A stretch of DNA of 64,000 nucleotides. Source: Streptomyces sp. 846.5. GTDB taxonomy: Bacteria > Actinomycetota > Actinomycetes > Streptomycetales > Streptomycetaceae. Each line of letters begins with the position of its first letter. Within the stretch, counting starts at the first letter, position 1. Where the stretch lies: contig NZ_SOBN01000001.1 in the NCBI RefSeq assembly GCF_004365705.1, positions 4,822,001 to 4,886,000 of the forward strand, in the 5' to 3' direction. The position numbers and the translations under genes were made by a program. The notes under the pieces are model-generated. The model had not been told where the DNA came from and ran no database searches. It worked only from the letters and a program-made list of their open reading frames with translations. Positions 26,537-34,970 of this stretch are shown in pieces.

Positions 26537-27168
26537 TCAGATGGTCCGCCAGGACTGCTGATTGCTGAGGAGTCCCGTTGCCCACGCGTCAGTGTGCCCT
26601 GTTGCCCGTTCTGATGACGGTGCCTCGCGAGTTGACGGTGGGTGCGGGCCCGCTCCTGCTTCCGCCAGGCCGTCGCCGTCTCCGACGCGGCAGACAAGCA
26701 GGAGCCTGAGGCCTGGACTCGCTCTCCGCCGCGTGTGACAGCAGATGCGCCTCGGTCGCCGCCCGTCTGCGCGCCGCCACAGCACGACGAGGATCAGGGC
26801 CGCGCCGCACAGGACGAGGGTCGCAGGTCCCAGGCCCGGTTCATGGCGAAGGTGTTGTTGGCCAGGTCGGTTGTTGGCCAGGTCGCAGGTGGGGGAGCAG
26901 TCGACCTCCAGGCCCCTGCCGTCGCCGCTGATGGCCTTGGCCGCAGTGTGCCGGTGAAGGTGCGCCAGGGTCGGAAACCGTCCCGACTGCGCAGGGTCGG
27001 CAGGTCCCGCAGCCGCAGCTGACGGGCCACCGGATCGTCCAGGGCGAGTTGTCCGTCGCGTGCCGCGACGACCAACGCCGCCACTGCTGCGTCGGCACCC
27101 CTCACCGCAGCAGGCAGGCCGTGCCGCGGCCCTCTCGGGCACCGCACCACGGCCTGCCGTTCGATCAC
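26537..27168 (-). pseudogene. Decayed gene with 16-bp tandem duplication (identity uncertain)
   Basis: The minus strand between the two glycosidase genes has coding-like segments in different frames: VAALVVAARDGQLALDDPVA with LRLRDLPTLRSRDG, and VDCSPTCDLANN followed in another frame by TFAMNRAWDL. An exact 16-bp unit is repeated at 26854-26869 and 26870-26885 and breaks the frame at DLANN. The first segment faintly resembles the start of beta-lactamase-type serine hydrolases (GKLxLDDPV, LRxLLTHxSG), but I cannot confirm it. No intact gene is present. Confidence 0.4.
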
Positions 27169-27184
27169 TGCTGGGTCTGCCTGC

Positions 27185-29359
27185 TCAGCCCGCTGTGGCG
27201 CTGGTCAGGACGAAGTGGTCGATGTTGTACCAGCCCGTGTCACCGGCGCCCACGGACACCCCGATGGTGTTCGGGCCTGCGGGCAACTGCACGGTGATGG
27301 TGGCGTCGGCCCAGGTGTCCCAGCTGCCGGTCTCGGGCAGTTGGATCTGTCCTTGGGCCGTACCGTTGGCCGACACGGTCGCCGTTCGGGTGCCGCCGGG
27401 CCCGTTGGGGCCCGCGGCGTAGCGCACGTCGAACGTGTAGCCGCCGGTAGTGGGTGCGTTGAACTGCTGGGTGACACCCGGACCGGTACTGGTCAGGCAG
27501 GCCACGAATCCGGTTCCGGTGGAGCCGGTGTGGTCGTTGGCGGAGCAGGCCCCACCGGTCAGGTTTCCGGTCTCGGCCTCGCACACGTCCCCGAGCCCGC
27601 AGGGCACGATCAGGTCAGAGGCGTTCTGTACGGTGATCGGCCCGTCGGGAGTGACGGCCTTGGCGGTGACGGTGAATCGGTAAGCCACTGCGGGTGCCGT
27701 GGCCGGCACGGTCACCTGGTAGGTGGACGTGGTCGACGCACCGGGTGGCAGGCTTCCCACGGCCGGGCAGGTCTTGCGGGTGGTGCCTTTGCAGGTCACG
27801 GTGAGCAGGGCGGCGTCCGCGGGGTCCGCGGAGGAGATCGCCAGGGAGGTGTTGACGGTGGTGTCCTTGACTCCGCTGCGGTTGGAGAACGTCACCGGGA
27901 CGTCGTAGGTGCCCGGAGCCGACAGCTCGTCAGGTGCGTTGAGGGCGACGGTCTGGGCGCCGTCCCAGGACAGGTAGACCGCGAACGCGTCGTGCGCGGA
28001 CTGGAAGGTGAAGGGCACGGTGACCGAGCCGCCGGCGGCGCTGAGGGTCTGGCTGGAGACCACCTGCGGGGAGTAGAGCGGACCGGTGTCCGGGATCCGG
28101 TAGACGGTCACATGAACGGCGCCGTGCTTGACCAGCCACGGCACGGACGACAGCCCGGACAGGGTCACCGACGCGGGCCCGGTGTAGCCGTCCGAGTCGC
28201 CGACCATGGCCACAGCACGGTTCTGCGCCTTGTCCTTGGAGGCCGAGATCGCGGTCGAGGCGACCGCTCCGGAGGTCGCCACCTTGGTGCCGGTCATGTC
28301 GGCGTAGGTGCGCATCGCCCACCAGTTGCCGGTGGGCGCCCATCCGGTGGCGGTCTGGGTGAGCAGGCCGGTGAGGTTGGGGATCATGCAGCATCGCCAG
28401 TTGCCGCGCATCGCGGTGGTGTAGGAGGACTGGGCGAAGCGGTCGAGGTACCAGGCGGTGACCCCGGCGGTTTGGCGGTCGGCGGGCTGGTACTCGTTGG
28501 CCGACAGCGGCAGGTGCCCGAGTCCTGCGTCGGCCGCGTCGGCCTCGATGGCCTGGCCGACGGCTACCGGGTCGTCGACGTCGCCCTCGTCGTGGTTGCT
28601 GATCACGTCCGGCACGGTGTGCTCCGCCTTGACGTGCGCGAACCAGGTCTGCCACTCCGCCGGGTTCCGCTGGGGAGTGTAGGCGAAGGACGGCCCTGCG
28701 ATCGTCGCGGTCGGCGCCACGCTGCGGATGGTGCGGTAGGCGGTGTCCCACATCTGGAAGTACTGCGGGGTGTTGACGCCCGGTCCCCAGAAGAACGAGA
28801 ACTCGGGCTCGTTCCAGATGTCGAAGGCGAAGTTGATGCCGGACTTCTCCAGCGCCTTGATCGTCGTCGTCAGGAAGGTGACGTAGTTCGAGCAGTCGCC
28901 GTCTGCGCAGGGCCACTGGGTGTTGCCCGGTTCGCCGCCGTTGGCTCCGTACAGGTCGCTGAGCAGGACCTGGTACTGGAAGCCGGGGCCGTTCTGCTTC
29001 TCCAGCCGCTTGGCCTGGGCGATGATGGAGGCGACGTCGGCCTTGGCGGCGTTCCCGTACTGGTAGTCGTCCTTGATCCAGCCGCCGGAGAACCATCCGC
29101 CGCCCCGGAAGGCGTTGATGTCCAGCGGCTTGAGGTATTGGTCGGCGGGCTGGGTCGCGTCCGCGGACATACCGTAGAGCAGGCCCAGGCCCACCCCGGT
29201 TGCCTTGCCGGCGTTGGAGGACAGGTCGACATTGAGCGCGCGGACGCTCGGAGTGTCGGCAACGGCCGTGGTGCTGGGAACGCTGAGGAGTGGCAGCGCC
29301 AGCGCGACGGCGCCGGCTACTGCCGCCGCCCATCGACCTGCGCGAGGTCTGACTCTCAT
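27185..29359 (-). CDS. Secreted GH39-like glycoside hydrolase with Ig-like and CBM6/35-like domains
   Basis: 724 residues with a signal peptide (MRVRPRAGRWAAAVAG...AVADT, cleavage near residue 35). The TIM barrel holds FAFDIWNEPEFSFFWG (acid/base Glu184) and LPLSANEYQPADR (likely nucleophile Glu289), so it is a divergent relative of the enzyme at 24637. Residues 490-590 look like an Ig/NEW3-type domain. The last 130 residues (CEAETGNLTGGACSAN to YNIDHFVL) have the CBM6/CBM35 pattern of sugar binding. GGAG stands seven bases before ATG 29359. The promoter upstream carries two tandem CGAATCGATTCG boxes, so it belongs to the LacI regulon. Confidence 0.8.
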   Translation of the reverse strand: MRVRPRAGRWAAAVAGAVALALPLLSVPSTTAVADTPSVRALNVDLSSNAGKATGVGLGLLYGMSADATQPADQYLKPLDINAFRGGGWFSGGWIKDDYQYGNAAKADVASIIAQAKRLEKQNGPGFQYQVLLSDLYGANGGEPGNTQWPCADGDCSNYVTFLTTTIKALEKSGINFAFDIWNEPEFSFFWGPGVNTPQYFQMWDTAYRTIRSVAPTATIAGPSFAYTPQRNPAEWQTWFAHVKAEHTVPDVISNHDEGDVDDPVAVGQAIEADAADAGLGHLPLSANEYQPADRQTAGVTAWYLDRFAQSSYTTAMRGNWRCCMIPNLTGLLTQTATGWAPTGNWWAMRTYADMTGTKVATSGAVASTAISASKDKAQNRAVAMVGDSDGYTGPASVTLSGLSSVPWLVKHGAVHVTVYRIPDTGPLYSPQVVSSQTLSAAGGSVTVPFTFQSAHDAFAVYLSWDGAQTVALNAPDELSAPGTYDVPVTFSNRSGVKDTTVNTSLAISSADPADAALLTVTCKGTTRKTCPAVGSLPPGASTTSTYQVTVPATAPAVAYRFTVTAKAVTPDGPITVQNASDLIVPCGLGDVCEAETGNLTGGACSANDHTGSTGTGFVACLTSTGPGVTQQFNAPTTGGYTFDVRYAAGPNGPGGTRTATVSANGTAQGQIQLPETGSWDTWADATITVQLPAGPNTIGVSVGAGDTGWYNIDHFVLTSATAG

Positions 29360-29480
29360 CGCATTGCTCCGTCTCTCGGTGGCTCGGGACATCGCACAAG
29401 GTGTGGGCTGCTGGCTGCGGTACGGCTCCCCACACCGTCAGCTCAGTCAGGCGTATGCCTGAACGGCTGAGCCGCAATGC

Positions 29481-29539
29481 CGAATCGATTCGCCGAATCG
29501 ATTCGCCGAGATCGTACGACCGGGTTTCTGGAGCGTCAA
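29481..29539 (-). promoter_or_regulatory. Promoter of the CBM-glycosidase gene with tandem LacI operators
   Basis: On the minus strand: TTGACG (29534-29539), 17 bp, TACGAT (29511-29516). Two perfect palindromes CGAATCGATTCG at 29494-29505 and 29481-29492 follow directly. The layout copies that of the sugar importer promoter. Confidence 0.75.
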
Positions 29540-29688
29540 TGGCTCGTTACGAAGAGATTGACTGCTGTGCGGCATGTACCTCTGTGTCCGTTGGCCGGCA
29601 TCTGGGCCCGGACGTCCGACCCGGCGGGCTGGGCACACTTCGACGGTTGCCCGTGATCACGGTCCCCGTTCCGCGCCACCGCCGATCA

Positions 29689-29714
29689 TTGGTGACATAG
29701 CGTCATGTCGCCAA
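29689..29714. repeat. Hyphenated dyad in the spacer
   Basis: TTGGTGACAT and ATGTCGCCAA form a 10-bp dyad with one mismatch and a 6-bp centre. The surrounding stretch 29540-29917 has no gene. The dyad could be a regulator site, but its owner is unknown. Confidence 0.4.
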
Positions 29715-29917
29715 CGATGCTGGCCCTGAGCGGAAGTTGGGGTCGGGGGTGCGGGCTCCACGCCGCCTCCTTCTGCTCCAGGAGGTGAGCGGCCCGTGTC
29801 GAGGGAGCCGGGGGTTGGCGGCCGGGGCTCGGCGGTCGGGGCTCGGCGCGCCTGGGCGGGGGCCCTCTCTGTGTCCACAGCGGGGCGAGGAGATGGGTCG
29901 CTTGATCGAAGCCCCGC

Positions 29918-30065
29918 CGAATCGATTCGATCGTGAGTTGGCGCATTCTGTAGTCCTACAAGCCGTGGATTGTGAGAGTTGTCGTCCCACGCGCGGGGCG
30001 ACGAACGCGGCAGCACGCGTTGACCCCTCGGAAGGGGCCTGACTACACTCGCTCGAATCGATTCC
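29918..30065 (+). promoter_or_regulatory. lacI-type gene promoter with operators
   Basis: CGAATCGATTCG at 29918-29929 and CGAATCGATTCC at 30054-30065 flank a promoter TTGACC (30020-30025) with TACACT (30044-30049), 18-bp spacer. The second box lies directly after the -10 element, which predicts autorepression. Confidence 0.7.
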
Positions 30066-30106
30066 TTCCTCGCCGACCGAGGGCGGCCTCAGGGCAGAGG
30101 AGCAGG

Positions 30107-31123
30107 ATGAACATCGGGGAGATCGCCAAGCGGGCGGGAGTCTCACGCAGCACCGTCTCGTATACCCTCAGCGGCAAGCGGACCGTCTCCGAGGCAACCC
30201 GCGCGCGCATCCAGCAGGTCATCGACGAACTCGACTACCGTCCGAACGCTGCTGCCCGCGCGCTGAAGGAAGGCCGTACCCGCACCATCGGGCTGGTGAT
30301 CCCCCCTCCGGCCAGACGACTGACCTACAGTCAGCTGGAATTTGTCGCCGCAGTCCTGGAAGCGGCAGCGGCTGCCGACCTGGACGTGCTGCTCTCGCCC
30401 TCCGGCGACCAGCACGAGAACGCCTTCCGACGCCTGATCGACGGCGGGCGCGTCGACGGCGTCATCCTCATGGAGATCAGGCTCAGCGATCCCCGCGTCT
30501 CCCTGCTGCACAAGGCCGGCGTCCCTTTCGTGACCATCGGCCACACCGCGCACGCGGAGGGCACCTGGTGGGTGGACGTCGACTACCAGGGACTGATCGG
30601 CAGGTGCGTCAGCCACCTCGCCGATCTCGGCCACACCCGGATCGCGCTGATCAACAGGTCCGCCGAGCTACTGGCCAACGGATACGGCCCGGCGCAGCGC
30701 GCCCAACAGGGGTTCCAGGACGCGATCGCACGCGGCAGACTGGTCGGCTACGAGTACCCGTGCGGGGACGACGCCCCCGCAGGAGACGCGTGCATGGCCC
30801 AGATCCTGGACCAGCATCCCGAGGTAACCGCCGCAGCCACCGTCAACGAGGCCGCCCTGCCCGGATTCCAGCGCGCCCTGCAGCGCGCCGGTCTGAGCGT
30901 CCCGACCGATTTCTCCTTGATCGGCGTGGCGACCCAGCACTGGGCCGAGGAATCCAACCCGCCGCTCACCTCGGCCGACGTGCCTGCCACCGAGATGGGT
31001 GCCGAAGCAGTCCGCCTTCTCAACAACCGCATCGCGGAACCCGACGCGACTCCGCAGCACCTGCTTCTGTCGCCTCCGATCTCCTTGCGCGAGAGCGCCA
31101 CGCGGGCACCTGGAAGAGCCTGA
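30107..31123 (+). CDS. LacI-family transcriptional regulator of the sugar locus
   Basis: 338 residues. The N-terminal helix-turn-helix is MNIGEIAKRAGVSRSTVSYT followed by the hinge helix (YRPNAAARALKEG). The ribose-binding-like effector domain runs from residue 60 (TIGLVIPPPARRL, ADLDVLLSPSGDQHENAFRR, DFSLIGVATQHWAEE) to the end. ATG 30107 is chosen for GAGGAGCAGG before it and because the domain begins there; the frame is open further upstream. Binding sites are inferred at three promoters in the locus. It presumably represses the importer and both glycosidases until an oligosaccharide is bound. Confidence 0.9.
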   Translation: MNIGEIAKRAGVSRSTVSYTLSGKRTVSEATRARIQQVIDELDYRPNAAARALKEGRTRTIGLVIPPPARRLTYSQLEFVAAVLEAAAAADLDVLLSPSGDQHENAFRRLIDGGRVDGVILMEIRLSDPRVSLLHKAGVPFVTIGHTAHAEGTWWVDVDYQGLIGRCVSHLADLGHTRIALINRSAELLANGYGPAQRAQQGFQDAIARGRLVGYEYPCGDDAPAGDACMAQILDQHPEVTAAATVNEAALPGFQRALQRAGLSVPTDFSLIGVATQHWAEESNPPLTSADVPATEMGAEAVRLLNNRIAEPDATPQHLLLSPPISLRESATRAPGRA

Positions 31124-31271
31124 CCGCGCCCGGGCCGGTACACCCAAACCGGGCCCGAGCGTCAGTCAGCCGAGCCGGCCGACTGGCCCTCATGTAGGGC
31201 CTGTTGCAGGTCCGGATCATGTGGCCAGCCGGAGGCTGCGGAGCCGGATCACGGCGGCGCGAACAAGCTCA

Positions 31272-32033
31272 TTACATGCGGCCCACGCCGTGGCCGCCGT
31301 CGACAGTGACAACCGCGCCGGTGACGAAACCCGCCTCGTCTCCGGCGAGCATCGCGATGACCCGGGCCACGTCCTCCGGTTCGGCCACGCGGCCCAGAGG
31401 GGTGCGCTCCGCGAGTCGCTTCTGGAGCTCCTGCGGCATGCCGACGCTGGCCCCGGTGCGAACGAAGCCCGGTGCAACGACGTTGACGTTGACGCCGAGA
31501 GGACCGGCCTCATAGGCGACGAAGCGGGCGAACGTGTTCAGGGCGGACTTGGCGGTACCATGCGCGGCCATGCCCGTGGCGGGAGGACCGTCCGCCACGC
31601 TGCTGGAGACATACACGATCCGGCCCTGTCCTCGGGCGCCCATGATTGCCAGCGAGTGCTGGGTGAGGGTGTAGACGGAAGCGAGCTCGTTCGTCACCTT
31701 GGTCTGGAAGTCCTCCCAGGCAAGCGCCAGGAGCGGCGTAGGTGTGAAGCGGGCGCCGGCGTTGCAGACCAGGAGGTCCAGGCGCCCGTCGACTGCGGCG
31801 CGCAGCAGCAGTTCCGCAGCCTGGCTCGGGTCGTACACGTCGGCCTGCACGGCGAAGGCTTCGCCGCCGTCAGCCTCGATGGCGCCGACCACCTGCTCGG
31901 CCGCCTCCTGGTTCGAGAAATAATTGACGGCCACTCGGTACCCGCGGGAAGCGAGCTCCCGCGATGTCGCCGCGCCTATGCCCCGGCTGCCGCCGGTAAC
32001 AAGGGCCGTGGGTCGGGTCGTCGTCGCTGACAT
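31272..32033 (-). CDS. SDR-family oxidoreductase with His in the Tyr position
   Basis: A 253-residue classical short-chain dehydrogenase. The NADP loop is ALVTGGSRGIGAATSRELAS, the structural motif LLVCNAGA is near residue 87, and the active-site Ser is in IVYVSSSVADG. The usual YxxxK is replaced by HGTAK in GMAAHGTAKSAL, so the catalytic Tyr is His while the Lys is kept. The end VTGAVVTVDGGHGVGRM is normal. I recall SDR subgroups with HGTAK but cannot verify this here, so activity is uncertain. It is a single gene after the LacI gene, convergent to it. Confidence 0.83.
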   Translation of the reverse strand: MSATTTRPTALVTGGSRGIGAATSRELASRGYRVAVNYFSNQEAAEQVVGAIEADGGEAFAVQADVYDPSQAAELLLRAAVDGRLDLLVCNAGARFTPTPLLALAWEDFQTKVTNELASVYTLTQHSLAIMGARGQGRIVYVSSSVADGPPATGMAAHGTAKSALNTFARFVAYEAGPLGVNVNVVAPGFVRTGASVGMPQELQKRLAERTPLGRVAEPEDVARVIAMLAGDEAGFVTGAVVTVDGGHGVGRM

Positions 32034-32246
32034 GGAATCTCCATCGGTGATTGAACAGCGTCAATTTCTGTATGGGCAGAGCCGATCGGAGCGCAGCCTT
32101 CCGATCGAAACACGTGGCGGTCGGCAATGACCGCGCTGCCTGGTGTGCGCTCACGGCCACCCGCCAGACGACGGGCACGGACGGGAATCGGCGGGCCGCG
32201 CGCGGCCAAGTACCGGTCAGTGTCAAGCAGCAGGAGCACGACCCGC

Positions 32247-33146
32247 TCAGCCGGGGGTCGTCGGCGGCAAGGCACGTCGACCGGCGGCGGCTTCTCGGAC
32301 CGCCGTTCGGAAGGTCTCGGCCACGGCCACGGCGCCGGCGGTCAAGGCAAGGAGCTCCGCCGCCGCGAGTTCCTGGGTTGCGCTCGGCGCGAGCAGTGCC
32401 TGCGCGTCAGCCTCGCCGTCGGCGAGCTGTTGCAGTTGGCGCCACTCGGTGTAGCTGCGGTCGGCCTCGCGGGCTGCCGCGGCGTACTGCTCGAGTCCCT
32501 CGACCCGGCCGACGACGACTTGCCATGCTGTGTTCAACAGCGCGGCCCGGTCCCTGGTCGCCTGGCGCAGCTCCACCGTGGCCGGGTGAGCCGGCAGCCC
32601 CATGCTGTGGCGGCCATGCTCGGCCAGTGTCCGCGCGATCTCCCAGACCTGGGCCGGCAGTGCGACCTCATTGCCCCGCCGGTCGATCAGGTCGTCGGTG
32701 TGAACGCGGGTCGCCGTTACGGCCTGGGCCGCCCTGTGGGCGCGCTCCACCAGAGCAGCGGCGCGCGGCGTCAGATCCTCGCGCAGGACGACGTGCGGCC
32801 TCGCCCGCGCGGCGGTCCACCGCTCACTCTCGGCAGCCCGCCATTCCCGGATCCCGCGGGCGGCGATGTACAGCGTCAGCATCATGGCTCCTGCGGCGCC
32901 GAGGCGGACGTTCGACAACAGGCTGCCCAACGGGTCTGCCCGGGCCGCCGGATTGCCGCCGGGGATACTGTCGAGGACCACTACGGCGACGGCCAGCGCG
33001 GTTGCGCCGACGAGTTTGAGCCGGAGGGGCTGGAGCCACGGACCCGCGGTGATATTGCGGTGGAGCCTCGCACGGCCGGGCGCCTTCGCGTTGTAGGGGC
33101 TCATGTCGGTGGGCGCTGCCGGGTCGACCACTGGGAAGGGACTCAC
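32247..33146 (-). CDS. Hypothetical protein with two membrane helices
   Basis: About 299 residues from GTG 33146 (GAGGA ahead); a start at ATG 33104 is also possible. A short basic N-terminus is followed by two hydrophobic segments, LVGATALAVAVVVLDSI and LGAAGAMMLTLYIAARGI, near residues 45-95. The remaining 200 residues are a soluble, Ala/Arg/Glu-rich helical domain with LVERAHRAAQAV and LEQYAAAAREADRSYTEWRQ, probably coiled coil. I do not recognise the family. It stands alone between an SDR gene and a hydrolase gene. Confidence 0.6.
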   Translation of the reverse strand: MSPFPVVDPAAPTDMSPYNAKAPGRARLHRNITAGPWLQPLRLKLVGATALAVAVVVLDSIPGGNPAARADPLGSLLSNVRLGAAGAMMLTLYIAARGIREWRAAESERWTAARARPHVVLREDLTPRAAALVERAHRAAQAVTATRVHTDDLIDRRGNEVALPAQVWEIARTLAEHGRHSMGLPAHPATVELRQATRDRAALLNTAWQVVVGRVEGLEQYAAAAREADRSYTEWRQLQQLADGEADAQALLAPSATQELAAAELLALTAGAVAVAETFRTAVREAAAGRRALPPTTPG

Positions 33147-33423
33147 GTCGACGCGGTCCTCTTTCCGATCACTGCTGGTTCCTTTCGCGTGTGGGCGCGT
33201 CCGTGTCTGCTGGGACGGGTTTGACGGCCCTGGCCTGCGGCCCACCAAGCGGGCGTGGGTATCAGGACCGCCCGGGCGAGCCCCGACGCCCCCGGGCGAC
33301 GATAGTCACGCAGCCCCCGCGAGCCCTGCGGACACGACCTCACGTGTGTGAGCGTCATCCCAACGAGGGACCGGCCGACGCACGGCATCGTCAAGCCGAG
33401 GCGCCGTCGATCGCGCGGTGTGC

Positions 33424-34341
33424 TCACACGGCCAGGCTCTTGCCGTAGAACTCGACGAGCTTGGCCACCGCGGGGGTCACGTACTCGTCCCGGTCGTACA
33501 GGTCGATGTGCGATGCACCCTCGATGAGGAAGAGCTCCCGGGGATCGGCGGCCCGGGCGACGGCCTCCTCGCTGAAGTAGCGGGTGTCGGCGTCCGTGCC
33601 GGCGATCATCAGCAGCGGTCGAGGTGAGATCCAGTCCTGGTGCGCGAAGGCGTCGAACTGGGCCACCACGTCCGCCCGCAGCATCGACCAGTTGTCGGAC
33701 AGCGGGTGGCTGCCGCGCGGCGTGAGGTAGTACTCGTAGCCTTCCCGGTACATGCTCCGCTCCGGGAGCGCGGCCAGTTCCGCTTTGCCCGGGAAGGCCG
33801 CGTGGAAGGAGAAGGAGCCCTCACCGCGAGCCTCGGCGTTGCGCAGGACGCCTGCCTGTTCCAGTAGGGCCGCACGGACCTCGGGGCCCTGGGTCCTGCC
33901 GATGCCGTCGAAGAACGCGCCGCGCGTGTCGTAGGCGCTGACTGTGGCCACAGCCTTGATACGGCGGTCGGTCTGCGCGGCGAACGACAGGTAGCCGCCG
34001 GAGGCGCAGATGCCCAGCCCGCCGATCCGCTCAGCGTCGACGTCCCCGCGGGCCGCGAGGTAGGAGACCGCGGCGCGGACGTCCTCGGCCCGCTGGAAGG
34101 GGTCCTCCAAGCCGTGCGGGGCGCCTTCGCTCTCCCCTTGGTAGGCGGCGTCGAAGACGAGCGCGGCGAAGCCCTCACGGGACAGCCGCTCTGCGTAGAT
34201 CGAGGCGGTCTGCTCTTTCACGCCACGCCACGGATGGCCGACGACCACGGCCGGCATGCGCTCGCCGGAGTAGCTGTCCGGTACGAAGAGGATGCCGGCC
34301 AGTAGCAGACCCTGGCTTGGGAAGTTGACTCGGATCTTCAT
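33424..34341 (-). CDS. Alpha/beta hydrolase with probable Cys nucleophile
   Basis: A 305-residue alpha/beta-fold hydrolase of the dienelactone hydrolase / YcjY-like group. VVVGHPWRGVKEQTASIYAE near residue 35 gives the HPW segment. The nucleophile elbow is GGLGICASGGYLSFA near residue 108, where the central residue of G-x-Nu-x-S is Cys. The acid/His pair is IAGTDADTRYFSEEA and EGASHIDLYD near the end. GGAG lies nine bases before the ATG. The upstream 200 bp carries two candidate MmyB boxes and is duplicated near 38.8 kb. Confidence 0.82.
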   Translation of the reverse strand: MKIRVNFPSQGLLLAGILFVPDSYSGERMPAVVVGHPWRGVKEQTASIYAERLSREGFAALVFDAAYQGESEGAPHGLEDPFQRAEDVRAAVSYLAARGDVDAERIGGLGICASGGYLSFAAQTDRRIKAVATVSAYDTRGAFFDGIGRTQGPEVRAALLEQAGVLRNAEARGEGSFSFHAAFPGKAELAALPERSMYREGYEYYLTPRGSHPLSDNWSMLRADVVAQFDAFAHQDWISPRPLLMIAGTDADTRYFSEEAVARAADPRELFLIEGASHIDLYDRDEYVTPAVAKLVEFYGKSLAV

Positions 34342-34560
34342 GCGAACGGACTCCGTTTCGATGCTCTGACCAGTGCGCTCGTCATTCCGGTAGCCCCTCG
34401 GCGAAGGGCGGTCGGGAACCGTGAAGCAGCTGTGTCCCTGGTTCGGAATGGCTCAAGCCTTGCGTCTTCGCGCACCGCTACAGGGAGAGAATGTCCTCCC
34501 AGGGTCGCGAAGATCCAGGGAGAGAGTTGTCCCCCCTGGCTCGGGTTGCGCTTCGCGCAC
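34342..34560 (-). promoter_or_regulatory. Hydrolase promoter region, copy A, with two candidate operators
   Basis: It contains GGGAGAGAATGTCCTCCC (34484-34501) and GGGAGAGAGTTGTCCCCCC (34518-34536). About 200 bp, from the start codon to past the second box, is recognisably duplicated at 38765-38975. Shared stretches include TCCGTTTCGA, GCTCTGAC, GGTCGGGAACCG and GGAATGGCT. Confidence 0.6.
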
Positions 34561-34648
34561 ACCGGGCGACACCACCCATGACTTGGGCCGGAAAAGGGTG
34601 GGGCCGTGCGGTAAGCAGGCTGCCGCGCGCGTCGGTGTAGGCAGTGCG

Positions 34649-34672
34649 GTACGGGCTCGGCCGAGCCCGTAC
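34649..34672. repeat. Perfect 24-bp palindrome
   Basis: GTACGGGCTCGG is followed at once by its exact complement. The site lies in 34560-34810, where I see no gene. It could be a dimeric protein site or a tight hairpin. Confidence 0.55.
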
Positions 34673-34811
34673 GACCGGCATCTGGGTCCACATGGGTGAG
34701 CCCATCCGGGGGGTCGTGGCGTGAGCGGGGGGTGGTTTGCTGGCGGCTCGCGCCTTGACGCGGTTCCGGTCCGCTCCGGTCCGGTGGCAGCCACGGCAGG
34801 CCCATGGATCC

Positions 34812-34937
34812 CTACGAGGTGAGTACCCGCAGGATGAGGTCGTCGACGATCTGCTTGTCCCGGCTGGGCTTGGCGTCTTCGGGGACGGGCGGCGCGATGG
34901 CTGGCACAGAGCCAGCGATGGCGCAGTCGATTGGCAT
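34812..34937 (-). pseudogene. Possible 3' gene fragment
   Basis: A 41-codon frame ends with PPVPEDAKPSRDKQIVDDLI and LRVLTS. Codon use is gene-like, but no start signal precedes the Met and no domain is recognised. It lies just downstream of the ABC permease in the same direction. It is listed as a doubtful remnant only. Confidence 0.25.
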
Positions 34938-34970
34938 GGCGGAACCGGATCTGTGTGGGGAGCGGTCGGC

